64,000 nt of DNA, taken from the NCBI GenBank assembly GCA_041398905.1, contig JAWKTV010000006.1, positions 186,001 through 250,000 on the forward strand. Reading direction: 5' to 3'. This DNA is from JAWKTV01 sp041398905. Lineage in GTDB: Bacteria > Planctomycetota > Planctomycetia > Planctomycetales > Planctomycetaceae. Shown in pieces: positions 20,273 through 29,018 of this stretch. A program made the translations under genes and the position numbers. The notes under the pieces are model-generated. The model saw nothing but the letters and a program-made list of their open reading frames with translations, searched no databases and was not told the origin of the DNA. Each line of letters begins with the position of its first letter. Position 1 is the first letter of the stretch.

Positions 20273-21646
20273 CTACGCAGCCTCCTCACCTTCCAGCAGG
20301 CCAGGCTTGTTCCGCATCACGAGGTGGCTGTCGATCTTCTGCACGAGATCGAGCGCGACCGACACCACGATCAGCAGACCGGTGCCGCCGTAGAAGCTGG
20401 CGATCATCCAGTTGATGTTCATGCTGGTCGCAACGATTGTGGGAATAATGGCGACGATCGCCAGGAACGCCGCTCCCACATACGTGATCCTGATCATCAC
20501 CGCCTCCAGGTAGTCGGCCGTCCGCTGCCCCGGACGATACCCCGGCACAAAGCTGCCGTAGTCCTTCAGGTTGTCGGCCATGTCCTTCGGATTGAAGGTG
20601 ATGGCGGTCCAGAAGTAGCAGAAGAAGTAGATCAGCACGACGTACGCGAGGTTGTAGATGAAGCCTCGGCCGCTGCCGAACATGTTCGCGGCATCGCTGA
20701 TCCAGCGCGCCCCGGGGAACGCCGCACCGAGCGCGTTGAACAGAAACATCGGAATCATCAGCAGGCTGGACGCAAAGATAATCGGCATCACCCCGGCCTG
20801 ATTGACACGCAACGGCAGGAACTGTCGAGTCCCGCCCATGACACGTCGCCCGCGAACATGCTTCGCGCTCTGAATCGGAATGCGCCGCTGAGCCTGCGTC
20901 ATCGCGATCACCGCCACCACCACCGCGATGAACAGGAACCCGAGCAGCAACAACTTGTCAATGCCGAGTTGCGTTCCCAGACCGACACCCTGTCGGAAAG
21001 CTGGCATCAGGTACTGGTACAAGGCCAGAGGCATCTGCGCGAGAATACCCGCCATGATCAACAGGCTGATACCGTTGCCGATGCCATACTCGTCGATCTG
21101 CTCACCAATCCACATCAGCAGGACGGTGCCTGCGGTCATCGTGATGGTGGCGATGAAGTGATACCAGATCCCGTTGTAGTCATTCAGGATCATCCCCGAC
21201 TCTCCACCACCCATCGACCCCTGGACCATCCGGATCCAGAAGAAGCTTTGCAGCAGACAGATCGCCACGGTGGCGTAACGGGTGTACTCGTTGATCTTCT
21301 TGCGGCCCGCCTCACCCTCCTTCTGCAGCTTCTCGAGCGGTGGGTAGACCGTGGCGAGGAGCTGGAAGATGATTGACGCCGAGATGTACGGCATGATCCC
21401 CAGACCGAAGATGGTGGCCGCACCAATTTGCGACGCCGAGAATAGCGACACCACCTGCATCACCTGGCCCATGCCACCGCCGCCGCCCTCCTGCATGCGA
21501 CGCACAGACTCTGCCCACTGCTCCTGATCGATGAACGGCAACGGAATCCAGAAGCCCATGCGATAGACGGCGAGCAGAATCGCCGTCAACAGAATCTTCT
21601 GCCGCAGTTCGGGGACACGGAAGACCGTCAGTAGTCGCGACAACAT
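20273..21646 (-). CDS. secY: Preprotein translocase subunit SecY
   Basis: The channel subunit of the Sec translocon, 457 residues with ten transmembrane helices. I start at MLSRLLTVFRVPELRQK (ATG 21646), the family's normal opening; an upstream in-frame start adds 13 odd residues. Recognisable segments are GLGIMPYISASIIFQLL, EYGIGNGISLLIMAGI and FNPKDMADNLKDYGSFVPG (the SecA-contacting loop). A Gly-rich insertion (EGGGGGMG) near residue 55 lies in the plug region and is slightly unusual. It is the last gene of the ribosomal cluster, 278 bp after rplO, a longer gap than most in the cluster. Confidence 0.96.
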   Translation of the reverse strand: MLSRLLTVFRVPELRQKILLTAILLAVYRMGFWIPLPFIDQEQWAESVRRMQEGGGGGMGQVMQVVSLFSASQIGAATIFGLGIMPYISASIIFQLLATVYPPLEKLQKEGEAGRKKINEYTRYATVAICLLQSFFWIRMVQGSMGGGESGMILNDYNGIWYHFIATITMTAGTVLLMWIGEQIDEYGIGNGISLLIMAGILAQMPLALYQYLMPAFRQGVGLGTQLGIDKLLLLGFLFIAVVVAVIAMTQAQRRIPIQSAKHVRGRRVMGGTRQFLPLRVNQAGVMPIIFASSLLMIPMFLFNALGAAFPGARWISDAANMFGSGRGFIYNLAYVVLIYFFCYFWTAITFNPKDMADNLKDYGSFVPGYRPGQRTADYLEAVMIRITYVGAAFLAIVAIIPTIVATSMNINWMIASFYGGTGLLIVVSVALDLVQKIDSHLVMRNKPGLLEGEEAA

Positions 21647-21924
21647 GCGGAGGATCCCTGTTGGCCCAAAGAGGGCGATCGTCATCCGTGGGGCCGCGCA
21701 TCAGCGGTCATCGCTGAAGACACGGCAGTCAAAACTCATCACACCAATCCAGGTCAGCAATCCGGTCGCCTCACGGAATCGGGACCGCAAACAAACAACG
21801 CCGCTCGGCTCGCCCGTTTTTCAACGAGGAAGCGGGCGGCGGCGTAGTCTCGTGGCTCCGGATTCGCCGAAGCGAGATTGTTCCAAACTTTGCGTCTGGA
21901 GCAAGCCCAAAATCGGCCCTCGTA

Positions 21925-22371
21925 TCAAACGTGCTCGACGGTACCGCCAGCCGCCTTGATCTTCTCTTCAGCCGAGGTCGAGAAGCGATTCGCCTGAACG
22001 ATCAACTTCTTCGACAGCTCGCCGTCGCCGAGAATCTTCACAACATCGAACTGGCCGCGGGTCAACCCCTTGCTCCGCAGGGTCTCGACGTTCACCGTCT
22101 CACCCGCCTCAAAACGATCCTGCAGCGCTGAAACGTTGATCGCCAGCACCTTGGTCGCAAAGGCATTGTTATTGAAGCCCCGCTTCGCGATCAAACGGGC
22201 CAGCGGCATCTGACCGCCCTGGAAACCGCGACGTGACGCGTAACCCGAGCGGGCACCGTCACCCTTATGACCACGGCCAGCCGTCTTGCCGTGCCCCGAA
22301 CCCGGGCCACGACCAATCCGCTTCCGCTTCTTGTGCTTTGTAATGCCGCGATGGACGTCGTCGATAATCAT
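21925..22371 (-). CDS. rplO: 50S ribosomal protein L15
   Basis: 148 residues. The glycine/basic N-terminal part (KRIGRGPGSGHGKTAGRGHKG) that threads into 23S rRNA is present, followed by the globular domain with GFQGGQMPLARLIAKRGF. The start overlaps the rpsE stop by 4 nt (ATGA), so the two are translationally coupled and there is no room for rpmD (L30), which usually lies here. Confidence 0.96.
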   Translation of the reverse strand: MIIDDVHRGITKHKKRKRIGRGPGSGHGKTAGRGHKGDGARSGYASRRGFQGGQMPLARLIAKRGFNNNAFATKVLAINVSALQDRFEAGETVNVETLRSKGLTRGQFDVVKILGDGELSKKLIVQANRFSTSAEEKIKAAGGTVEHV

Positions 22372-22859
22372 GACAATTCCACTCCCCGCAGCCGCGCGAT
22401 GTCCTCGGCGGTCCGCAATTTCTGCAAGGCGTTCATCGTCGCCCGCACCAGGTTGATCGGGTTGCTCGAACCCCGGCTCTTCGTCAAAATGTCTTTGATG
22501 CCGGCCGACTCAACGACCGACCGCACCGTTGCACCTGCAATAATTCCCGTACCAGGAGAAGCGGGCATCAACAGCACCCGGCTCGCCCCGGAGCGGCCAA
22601 TTACCGCATGCGGGATGGTCGTGCCGGTCACGTGCACCTTGTTCTGGCGACGCTCAGCCTGCTTCTTGGCCTTCTCCACCGCGTGAGGCACTTCGCTCGC
22701 CTTACCGTAGCCAAATCCGACCTTGCCACGTTCGTCGCCAACGACAACCACGGCGGCGAAGCTGAAGCGGCGACCACCCTTGACCACGCAGGCACAACGA
22801 CGGATCTGCACCACCTTCTCAGGAGAAGAGCCCGATTGTGTCGACTCTGGATTTGCCAC
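22368..22859 (-). CDS. rpsE: 30S ribosomal protein S5
   Basis: 163 residues. It has the double-stranded-RNA-binding-like N-terminal domain (RRCACVVKGGRRFSFAAVVV, GKVGFGYGKASEVPHAV) and the C-terminal domain with MPASPGTGIIAGATVRSVVE. It is slightly shorter at the N terminus than many homologues. It lies between rplR and rplO in the spc order. Confidence 0.97.
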   Translation of the reverse strand: MANPESTQSGSSPEKVVQIRRCACVVKGGRRFSFAAVVVVGDERGKVGFGYGKASEVPHAVEKAKKQAERRQNKVHVTGTTIPHAVIGRSGASRVLLMPASPGTGIIAGATVRSVVESAGIKDILTKSRGSSNPINLVRATMNALQKLRTAEDIARLRGVELS

Positions 22860-22949
22860 AACTTTACTCCCAGGAACAATCGCGGATCAGCCGCGAACGA
22901 ATCGGGCCGACTCAGGCATCCACCTGCGACGGCAGTGTCTCATGAACAA

Positions 22950-23309
22950 CTAGAACTGCAGCCCATGCTCACGGCACGCATCCGCCAGTGCCGCGACACG
23001 ACCGTGATAACGATAGGCACCGCGATCGAATGCGACCTCGGAAATCCCCTGCTCCTTCGCCCGCTGCGCGATCAGCATCCCAATCTTGCTGGCAGCATCT
23101 CGATTGCCACCATTCTCGGCACCCGCGGTCTTGTCCAGCGTACTCGCGGACACCAGCGTGCGACCGGCGGCATCGTCGATGATCTGTGCGTAAATGTGCT
23201 TGTTGCTGCGGAACACCGTCAGTCGCGGGCGACCAGTCGCGCGGACACGATTTCGCACCCGATACTGTCGTCGGCGACGCTGCTCCGCCATCGTCTTCTG
23301 AATCCGCAT
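22950..23309 (-). CDS. rplR: 50S ribosomal protein L18
   Basis: 119 residues, starting at MRIQKTMAEQRRRRQYRVR (ATG 23309) with AGGGTGA upstream. The longer frame to 23390 adds 27 residues without family support. It binds 5S rRNA. The core RPRLTVFRSNKHIYAQIIDD and C-terminal FDRGAYRYHGRVAALADA are typical. Confidence 0.95.
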   Translation of the reverse strand: MRIQKTMAEQRRRRQYRVRNRVRATGRPRLTVFRSNKHIYAQIIDDAAGRTLVSASTLDKTAGAENGGNRDAASKIGMLIAQRAKEQGISEVAFDRGAYRYHGRVAALADACREHGLQF

Positions 23310-23398
23310 AACGTCACCCTGCCTCAACTCGCTGAACTTGACTGCCACTAGAGAATGCTGGCCACCAGAATGACCGGCAACAGAATGCACCCGACACC

Positions 23399-23947
23399 CT
23401 AGCCGCCCGCCATCGCCTTACCTTCCTTACGCCGGACATGCTCGCCCTGATAGCGAATTCCCTTACCCTTGTAAGGCTCCGGCGGCCGTACCCGACGAAT
23501 ATTCGCAGCGAACTGACCGCACGCATGCTTGTCGACGCTCTTCACAACAACCATTGTCGCCGAGGCCAGCTCGCATGTCACCTTCGGAGGCACTACCAGC
23601 TCGATGGTATTGGCAAAACCGACAGACAGCTTCAGCACGCCGTTCGCGATCTGAGCCTGGTAACCGACGCCGACGATCTCCAACCGCTTCTCGAACGGCT
23701 TCTGGACACCGGTGACCATGTTCGCAACGACGGCTCGCACCAGACCGTGCAGCGCCCGCGTCGCACGCTGATCGTTGGGCCGCGACACGACGACCTGCTT
23801 GTCATCAGCATTGATCGCAACTTCGATCGGATCAGGAATCCCGAAGGACAACTCGCCCTCCTTGCCCTTCACCTGGACCTCGCGGCCGTCCAAGACCACC
23901 TCGACCCCAGCGGGGATCGCGACTGGCTGCTTTCCAATTCTCGACAT
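23399..23947 (-). CDS. rplF: 50S ribosomal protein L6
   Basis: 182 residues, starting MSRIGKQPVAIPAGVEV, with the duplicated L6 fold and the C-terminal signature PEPYKGKGIRYQGEHVRRKEGK. Normal length and position between rpsH and rplR. Confidence 0.97.
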   Translation of the reverse strand: MSRIGKQPVAIPAGVEVVLDGREVQVKGKEGELSFGIPDPIEVAINADDKQVVVSRPNDQRATRALHGLVRAVVANMVTGVQKPFEKRLEIVGVGYQAQIANGVLKLSVGFANTIELVVPPKVTCELASATMVVVKSVDKHACGQFAANIRRVRPPEPYKGKGIRYQGEHVRRKEGKAMAGG

Positions 23948-24044
23948 CTGACTCTCCCGGTCGTTTGATTGCTCCGCGTGCGGAGTCTACGGACCGTGCG
24001 GATGAATGGAACTGTGGCGGGCCGACCCGCCAGTAGTTCCTATG

Positions 24045-24440
24045 TTAGTAAACCTGGCAGAGAACTTCACCACCGACGTTCTTCGCCTTCGCCTCTCGGT
24101 TGCTCAGCACACCCTGGTTCGTCGTCAGGATGCTGATGCCCAGCCCCTTCAGAACCTCTGGAGCGCGACGCACCGGGCTATACTGCCGACGGCCAGGCTT
24201 GCTCACGCGGGAGATGTGCTGAATCACCCGCTCGCCGTTCGGGCCGTACTTCAGGTTGATGCGCAACAGGTTCTGCGGAACCTGCTCGACCACCTCGAAG
24301 TCCCAAATATAGCCCTCACGCTGCAAGGCGGCCGCAATGCCGACCTTCAGCTTCGAGGTAGGAATATCCACAAACGGCCGCTCAATGAGCAGGGCGTTGC
24401 GAATTCGGGTCAGCATGTCTGCAATCGGATCGGTCATCAT
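24045..24440 (-). CDS. rpsH: 30S ribosomal protein S8
   Basis: 131 residues, beginning MMTDPIADMLTRIRNALL; the second Met could also serve, but a GGAGG site lies at good distance from the first. The C-terminal rRNA-binding part has GLGISILTTNQGVLSNREA. It is a primary 16S rRNA binder and, in other bacteria, the translational repressor of the spc operon; that role here is only inferred. Confidence 0.96.
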   Translation of the reverse strand: MMTDPIADMLTRIRNALLIERPFVDIPTSKLKVGIAAALQREGYIWDFEVVEQVPQNLLRINLKYGPNGERVIQHISRVSKPGRRQYSPVRRAPEVLKGLGISILTTNQGVLSNREAKAKNVGGEVLCQVY

Positions 24441-24468
24441 GGCAATAAGCCTCCAGTCCCTTTCAGTC

Positions 24469-24654
24469 TCACCAACTGGCCTTCTTCACGCCCGGGATCA
24501 AACCATCCAGCGCCATGTCGCGGAAGCAAACACGGCAGATGGTGAACTTGCGATATACCGCACGGGGCCGACCACAGAGCTGACAACGATGCTCGAGGCG
24601 GCTGCTGAACTTCGGCTTCCGTTTGGACTTCGCAATCTTGGACTTGCTGGCCAT
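24469..24654 (-). CDS. rpsN: 30S ribosomal protein S14, zinc-binding type
   Basis: A 61-residue short form (type Z), too small to stand out from a longer open frame that extends to 24849. The start MASKSKIAKSKRKPKFSSR at ATG 24654 is the family start. The zinc ribbon is CQLCGRPRAVYRKFTICRVC. It ends GVKKASW as expected. Confidence 0.95.
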   Translation of the reverse strand: MASKSKIAKSKRKPKFSSRLEHRCQLCGRPRAVYRKFTICRVCFRDMALDGLIPGVKKASW

Positions 24655-24763
24655 ATCGACTCTCAAAAGTGCCCTGAAAGGAACGTGGTTGGTATTCGAC
24701 GCCGGCTCCGGGCCCTGGTCTTGTGCGATTGCCTCCACAATGGAGACTTCGCGGACGGTCTCA

Positions 24764-25312
24764 CTAGTTATCCCGCTTGAACGGCATGCCGAACTTCTCC
24801 AACAGCAAACGACCTTCGTCGTTCGTCTCCGCTGTCGAAATGATGGCAATGTTCAAGCCCTGAATCTGCTTCACCTTGTCCGGATTGATCTCCGGAAACA
24901 CCCCTTGCTCGGTCAAGCCGAGACTGTAGTTCCCGCGGCCATCGAACGCCTTCGGGTTCAAACCCCGGAAGTCGCGAACGCGAGGCAACACCAGCGAAAT
25001 CAGGCGGTCCAGGAACTCGTACATCCGGGCACCTCGCAAGGTGACCATGCAACCGACATCCTGGCCCTCACGCAGCTTGAAGTTGGACACCGACTTCCGG
25101 GCCTTCGTGATCACCGGTTGCTGCCCGGTCAACGTCCGCAAGTGGTCGAACGCCTCCTCAAGCAGCTTGTGATCCTGAATCGCCCGACCGACGCCCATGC
25201 TGACGACAATCTTCTGGAGCTTCGGCAACGAATGCGGGTTCGTGCGCCCCAGCTCTTTTGCGAGCTGGTCGCGAATCTCCGACTCGTACTGTTCTTGCAA
25301 ACGGGCCTTCAT
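24764..25312 (-). CDS. rplE: 50S ribosomal protein L5
   Basis: 182 residues from MKARLQEQYESEIRDQL; the frame to 25375 begins at a TTG and adds 21 unsupported residues. It binds 5S rRNA and contacts the P-site tRNA. KIVVSMGVGRA, KARKSVSNFKLREGQDVG and RDFRGLNPKAFDGRGNYS are typical segments. Confidence 0.95.
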   Translation of the reverse strand: MKARLQEQYESEIRDQLAKELGRTNPHSLPKLQKIVVSMGVGRAIQDHKLLEEAFDHLRTLTGQQPVITKARKSVSNFKLREGQDVGCMVTLRGARMYEFLDRLISLVLPRVRDFRGLNPKAFDGRGNYSLGLTEQGVFPEINPDKVKQIQGLNIAIISTAETNDEGRLLLEKFGMPFKRDN

Positions 25313-25401
25313 AAGGTCGGCCTTGTCGATAATCTGACGTTGAAATCTAATCTGAACGGGTTGTGACTTCCACAACCCACAACCCTCACACCCCGCCTAC
25401 G

Positions 25402-25775
25402 CTACTTCGCAGCGTAAGCAGCCTTGGCCGGACTGATCTGCCCCGCCGACGCCGAGCACTTTCGGCAGAACCGCTCCTTAGCACCGTCGTTAAGGTACCG
25501 CATGCCCAGCTTAGACACCTGATTGCACGATGGGCAGAAATACATCACGTTCGAGCTGTGAATCGCCGTCTCCAGCCGCAGACGTCCACCGGACGGCGAC
25601 TTCGGATGGCCACGCTTCACATGCTTGTAAACCAGGTTCACTCCTTCGACGACGACCTTCTCGCCGTCAGCCAGCACCTGCAACACCTTGCGCGCCGGCT
25701 GATCCTTCGGGGCGACGCGTGACGCCTCCTTCCCCGAGAGATAATCTTGACCAGGTCACCTTTGCGAATTCTCAT
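25402..25775 (-). CDS. rplX: 50S ribosomal protein L24, frameshifted near the N terminus
   Basis: The family start MRIRKGDLVKIIS is encoded from ATG 25775, but at about 25736-25741 (a GAGAGA run, TCTCTC on the coding strand) the frame is lost. Dropping two bases (or adding one) there gives SGKEASRVAPKDQPARKVLQVLAD and joins the intact remainder, which as a free frame would begin only at a TTG at 25686. The C-terminal half has the KOW-derived core (KHVKRGHPKSPSGGRLR) and a zinc-ribbon CPSC...CRKC pair. As an essential single-copy gene it is probably intact in the organism and broken only in this sequence. Confidence 0.88.
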
Positions 25776-25896
25776 GGCTTACTGTCTTACGCTACAGAAG
25801 ACGCTGCCGACACCGGACGCATCAGCAAAATGCGGCCTTGCGACCGCGAATAGTCCCTAAACTCGACTCCACTCACTGACACCCGATGAAGTGTCG

Positions 25897-26271
25897 TTAG
25901 ACCACTTCGCTGGCCAGGCTGATAATCTTCATGTACCGCTTGTCACGCAACTCCCGAGCAATCGCCCCGAAAATGCGGGTGCCACGCGGGTTGCCATCCC
26001 CATCCACCAGCACGACGGCATTACGATCGAACTTCACGTAGCTGCCATCCGCTCGCCGGACTTCCTTGCGTGTGCGGACAATCACGCCACGAGTCACTCG
26101 GCCCGCCTTCACCAGGTCGGGGGCACCCGCGATCGCCTTCTGCACACTCACGACAACTACGTCGCCAAGTGTCGCGAACCGCCGCTTCGTCCCGCCCAAG
26201 ACGTGAATGCAGCGCACAACCTTTGCACCGGAGTTGTCCGCGACGTCCAACAGTGACTGCATCTGGATCAT
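25897..26271 (-). CDS. rplN: 50S ribosomal protein L14
   Basis: 124 residues, beginning MIQMQSLLDVADNSGAK, with IHVLGGTKRRFATLGD and RGTRIFGAIARELRDK. Normal length. It sits between rpsQ and rplX as in the standard S10-spc order. Confidence 0.97.
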   Translation of the reverse strand: MIQMQSLLDVADNSGAKVVRCIHVLGGTKRRFATLGDVVVVSVQKAIAGAPDLVKAGRVTRGVIVRTRKEVRRADGSYVKFDRNAVVLVDGDGNPRGTRIFGAIARELRDKRYMKIISLASEVV

Positions 26272-26418
26272 GGTGACGCTACCTTCCCGTTATCGCTCAC
26301 AGGCCGCCTCGACCTGGAGGCGACGCCTGACACTTTGTCTACACTAAAGACACACGGCTCAGTGGCCAACATCGGAGCCACTCAGCTTGGCTGGAGGGAG
26401 ACCCAACCTGCCCACGCA

Positions 26419-26727
26419 TTAGGAGTTGGCAGTCTCGGCCTGCGGCTCATCCGTCTCGGAAAGCTTGCGTGCTTCGCGAGCGACGTCGGTCGACGCCTTC
26501 ACGATCCGCAGCACTTCCCCACGCTTGGTCTTCGACTTCGGCGGGCACTCGATGATCTCGACCGTGTCACCGAGATGCGTCTCGTTCTGCTCATCGTGTA
26601 CCTGGCAGACGGTCCGCCCCCGCACGATCTTCCCGTAGGTCGGGTGCGAGAACAGTCGCGAAACATCGACCCGGCGGGTCTTATCCCGCTTGTCACTGAC
26701 GACGACTCCAATCAGTTTCTTCCGCAT
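26419..26727 (-). CDS. rpsQ: 30S ribosomal protein S17
   Basis: 102 residues with the OB-fold core (GVVVSDKRDKTRRVDVSRLF, HLGDTVEIIECPPKSKTKR). It has an acidic C-terminal tail (LSETDEPQAETANS) absent from E. coli S17. Confidence 0.95.
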   Translation of the reverse strand: MRKKLIGVVVSDKRDKTRRVDVSRLFSHPTYGKIVRGRTVCQVHDEQNETHLGDTVEIIECPPKSKTKRGEVLRIVKASTDVAREARKLSETDEPQAETANS

Positions 26728-26790
26728 GCCGTCTTACCTGTCTACCGGACGCCTGATGACGATGTGGTAACCTTACGAAATCCGCGAAAA

Positions 26791-26988
26791 CTACTGTGCC
26801 AGTTCGCGTTCGCGCTGGATGGTCTTGATGCGAGCGATCGCACGACGCAGCCGCCGCATGTTGCTCGGAGCATCCAGCTTCTCTGTCGCCGCCTGAAACC
26901 GCAGATGGAACAGATCCTGCTGCGTCTGCTTCAGTTCAGCGGCGAGTTGCTCGTCGCTCATTTCACGGATTTCGGAGGCTTTTGACAT
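26791..26988 (-). CDS. rpmC: 50S ribosomal protein L29
   Basis: 65 residues forming two long helices, with the signature LFHLRFQAATEKLDAPSNM and RRLRRAIARIKT. Located between rplP and rpsQ as expected. It is part of the nascent-chain exit-site platform. Confidence 0.95.
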   Translation of the reverse strand: MSKASEIREMSDEQLAAELKQTQQDLFHLRFQAATEKLDAPSNMRRLRRAIARIKTIQRERELAQ

Positions 26989-27068
26989 CAGTCGACTCTC
27001 TGAATCTGAGCGGCTCGAATTGTCCGCTGCTGAATCACCAACTCCCCCCAGCAGGCGACAAGCCTGGC

Positions 27069-27488
27069 TTAGTGGGTTTGCTCACGTACCACCAGTCGCA
27101 CCTTCAAAGGCAACTTGTGGGCCACACGATTGAAACAGTCCCGGGCCGCATCGAGGTTGCAGCCGCCGATCTCAAAGAGAATCGTGCCCGGCTTGATAAC
27201 AGCGACCCAGTGATCCGGCTCGCCCTTACCCTTACCCATTCGCGTCTCCAACGGACGAGCCGTCACCGGCTTGTCTGGGAAGATGCGTCGATACAACTTA
27301 CCGTCACCCCGAATGTACTGGGTGGCGGCGATACGGCAGGCTTCAATCGTGACCGCACTGATGTGCCCGGCCTGCGTAGCCTGCAGACCGAACTCACCGA
27401 ACGCGACCGTGTTTCCACGAGTCGCGTTACCTTTTATGCGACCTCTTTGGACCTTTCGATGCTTTACCCGCTTGGGCATGAGCGCCAT
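27069..27488 (-). CDS. rplP: 50S ribosomal protein L16
   Basis: 139 residues from MALMPKRVKHRKVQRG (ATG 27488), the family start; the frame continuing to 27695 lies inside rpsC. Key segments are GNTVAFGEFGLQA and RRIFPDKPVTARPLETRMGKGKG. The start lies 62 nt inside the end of rpsC, an unusually long overlap for ribosomal genes, so translation is probably coupled. Confidence 0.95.
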   Translation of the reverse strand: MALMPKRVKHRKVQRGRIKGNATRGNTVAFGEFGLQATQAGHISAVTIEACRIAATQYIRGDGKLYRRIFPDKPVTARPLETRMGKGKGEPDHWVAVIKPGTILFEIGGCNLDAARDCFNRVAHKLPLKVRLVVREQTH

Positions 27489-28128
27489 CGGTCGTCTCCT
27501 CGTCCGAATAATTCCCCAGATCAATCCACACTTTGACGCCAATCGTCCCCTGTGCCGTCTTCGCCACGGCGAAGCCGTAGTCAATGTGACGCTGCAGGGT
27601 CGAGAGCGGTATCGACCCGCGACTCGCCTTCTCCTGCCGTGACATCTCCGCCCCGCCCAGTCGGCCGGACAGTTCCGCCTTGACACCGTACACACCCGCT
27701 TCCATCACCTGGTCGAGGGTCCGCTTGATCGCACGACGAAAACTACCACGCTTCTGCAACTGCTGCGAAATATCTTCGGCAACCAGTTGGGCAACCCGAA
27801 ACGGGTTGTTGATCTCATGAATCTTGACTTCCATCCGGCGACCAGTGAGGTCCTCCAGACGAGCCCGCAACCGGTCGATCTCCTGCCCCTTGCGGCCGAT
27901 GATGATGCCCGGCCGCGCGGTATGCAGATTGACCACCACCTGATCGCGGGTCCGCTCGATGATCACCTCCGCGATCGCCGCTGACTTGTACTCGGTGCCG
28001 ATGAAATCACGGATCTTTTTGTCTTCCACCAGCAGCGCGCCGTATTCCCTCTTCGGTGCGTACCAGCGGCTCCGCCAATCCTCGACGATGCCGACGCGAA
28101 AGCCAGTTGGTCGTGTTTTCTGACCCAT
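27427..28128 (-). CDS. rpsC: 30S ribosomal protein S3
   Basis: 233 residues, MGQKTRPTGFRVGIVEDW onward. The KH domain has the GxxG-type loop ARPGIIIGRKGQEIDRL and the C-terminal domain has GSFRRAIKRTLDQVMEAG. A basic, low-complexity tail of about 20 residues (AHAQAGKASKGPKRSHKR) is encoded in the segment that overlaps rplP. Confidence 0.96.
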   Translation of the reverse strand: MGQKTRPTGFRVGIVEDWRSRWYAPKREYGALLVEDKKIRDFIGTEYKSAAIAEVIIERTRDQVVVNLHTARPGIIIGRKGQEIDRLRARLEDLTGRRMEVKIHEINNPFRVAQLVAEDISQQLQKRGSFRRAIKRTLDQVMEAGVYGVKAELSGRLGGAEMSRQEKASRGSIPLSTLQRHIDYGFAVAKTAQGTIGVKVWIDLGNYSDEETTDGAHAQAGKASKGPKRSHKR

Positions 28129-28208
28129 AATTGTGGTCTCACCAGTCCCGACGTATGTCTTGTGTCTTCAGTCTCTAGTTCAGTCCCGCGGGCGCCGCCC
28201 ACCGGGAA

Positions 28209-28562
28209 CTACTCTTTGCCCGCGACTTCCGGGGCGTTGATACCGACATGGATGTGCGAGAACTTCTTCTGAATCAGGAACCCGACGCCCCTGGCGTGCG
28301 GCTGAATTCGCTTGAACATCGGCCCGCCGTCAACGCGGCAGTCGGTGATCGTCAGGTTGTCGACGTTCCGTGCCCCGCGGTCTTCCGCATTCGCTCGGGC
28401 CGACAGCAGCACCTTCTCCAGGAAGCGAGCCCCCCGGTTCGGATGAAACTTCAGTGCCTGCAGCCCGTCCTCGACCGTCAGACCCCGCACGAGATCCGCA
28501 AACGGGCGGACCTTGGTTGCGGCAATCCGCGCGAATCGATGTGTCGCCCGAACAATCGCCAT
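28209..28562 (-). CDS. rplV: 50S ribosomal protein L22
   Basis: 117 residues from MAIVRATHRFARIAATKVRP (ATG 28562, GGGAGAG upstream); the upstream in-frame extension to 28607 is not conserved in style. The long beta-hairpin that lines the exit tunnel corresponds to MFKRIQPHARGVGFLIQKK. Confidence 0.95.
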   Translation of the reverse strand: MAIVRATHRFARIAATKVRPFADLVRGLTVEDGLQALKFHPNRGARFLEKVLLSARANAEDRGARNVDNLTITDCRVDGGPMFKRIQPHARGVGFLIQKKFSHIHVGINAPEVAGKE

Positions 28563-28633
28563 GACTCTCGCTCTCCCAAACCCTTTTGATCTCGCAGTCC
28601 GGCCCACTCCACCGACTCCTACCGTTTACTCAA

Positions 28634-28903
28634 TTACTTTCCGCCCTTCGAGCCGTGGCCCCGGAAAGTGCGTGTAATTGAGAACTCGCCGAGCTTGTGG
28701 CCGACCATCTCTTCAGTCACGTAAACCTGAATGAAGTGCCGTCCGTTATGAACGAGGAACGTATGCCCGATGAACTCCGGCGAGATCGTCGAACGACGCG
28801 CCCAAGTCTTGATCGGCTCCTTCCGCCCAGCCGACTCCAGCCGCTCAATCTTCTTGAGCAGCTTCGCCTCGACGAACGGGCCCTTCTTCAGTGATCGACT
28901 CAT
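28634..28903 (-). CDS. rpsS: 30S ribosomal protein S19
   Basis: 89 residues, MSRSLKKGPFVEAKLLKKI onward, with TWARRSTISPEFIGHTFLVH and the C-terminal GEFSITRTFRGHGSKGGK. Normal length and position. Confidence 0.97.
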   Translation of the reverse strand: MSRSLKKGPFVEAKLLKKIERLESAGRKEPIKTWARRSTISPEFIGHTFLVHNGRHFIQVYVTEEMVGHKLGEFSITRTFRGHGSKGGK

Positions 28904-29018
28904 CTCGTTGTACCTTCAGTCGTCCCGATGCGGTGCAGTAACAAACGTGACCGCGAATGTCCTGTGCCGCCGTAATTTTCGAGTTCCCTGCGACCTTCGC
29001 CAGTCACGCCACCACGGT

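Noticed and set aside
19886..21376. 496-codon plus-strand frame opposite secY
   Set aside because: Its protein is His/Gln/Arg-rich, as expected of an antisense read of a membrane protein, and shows no domain.
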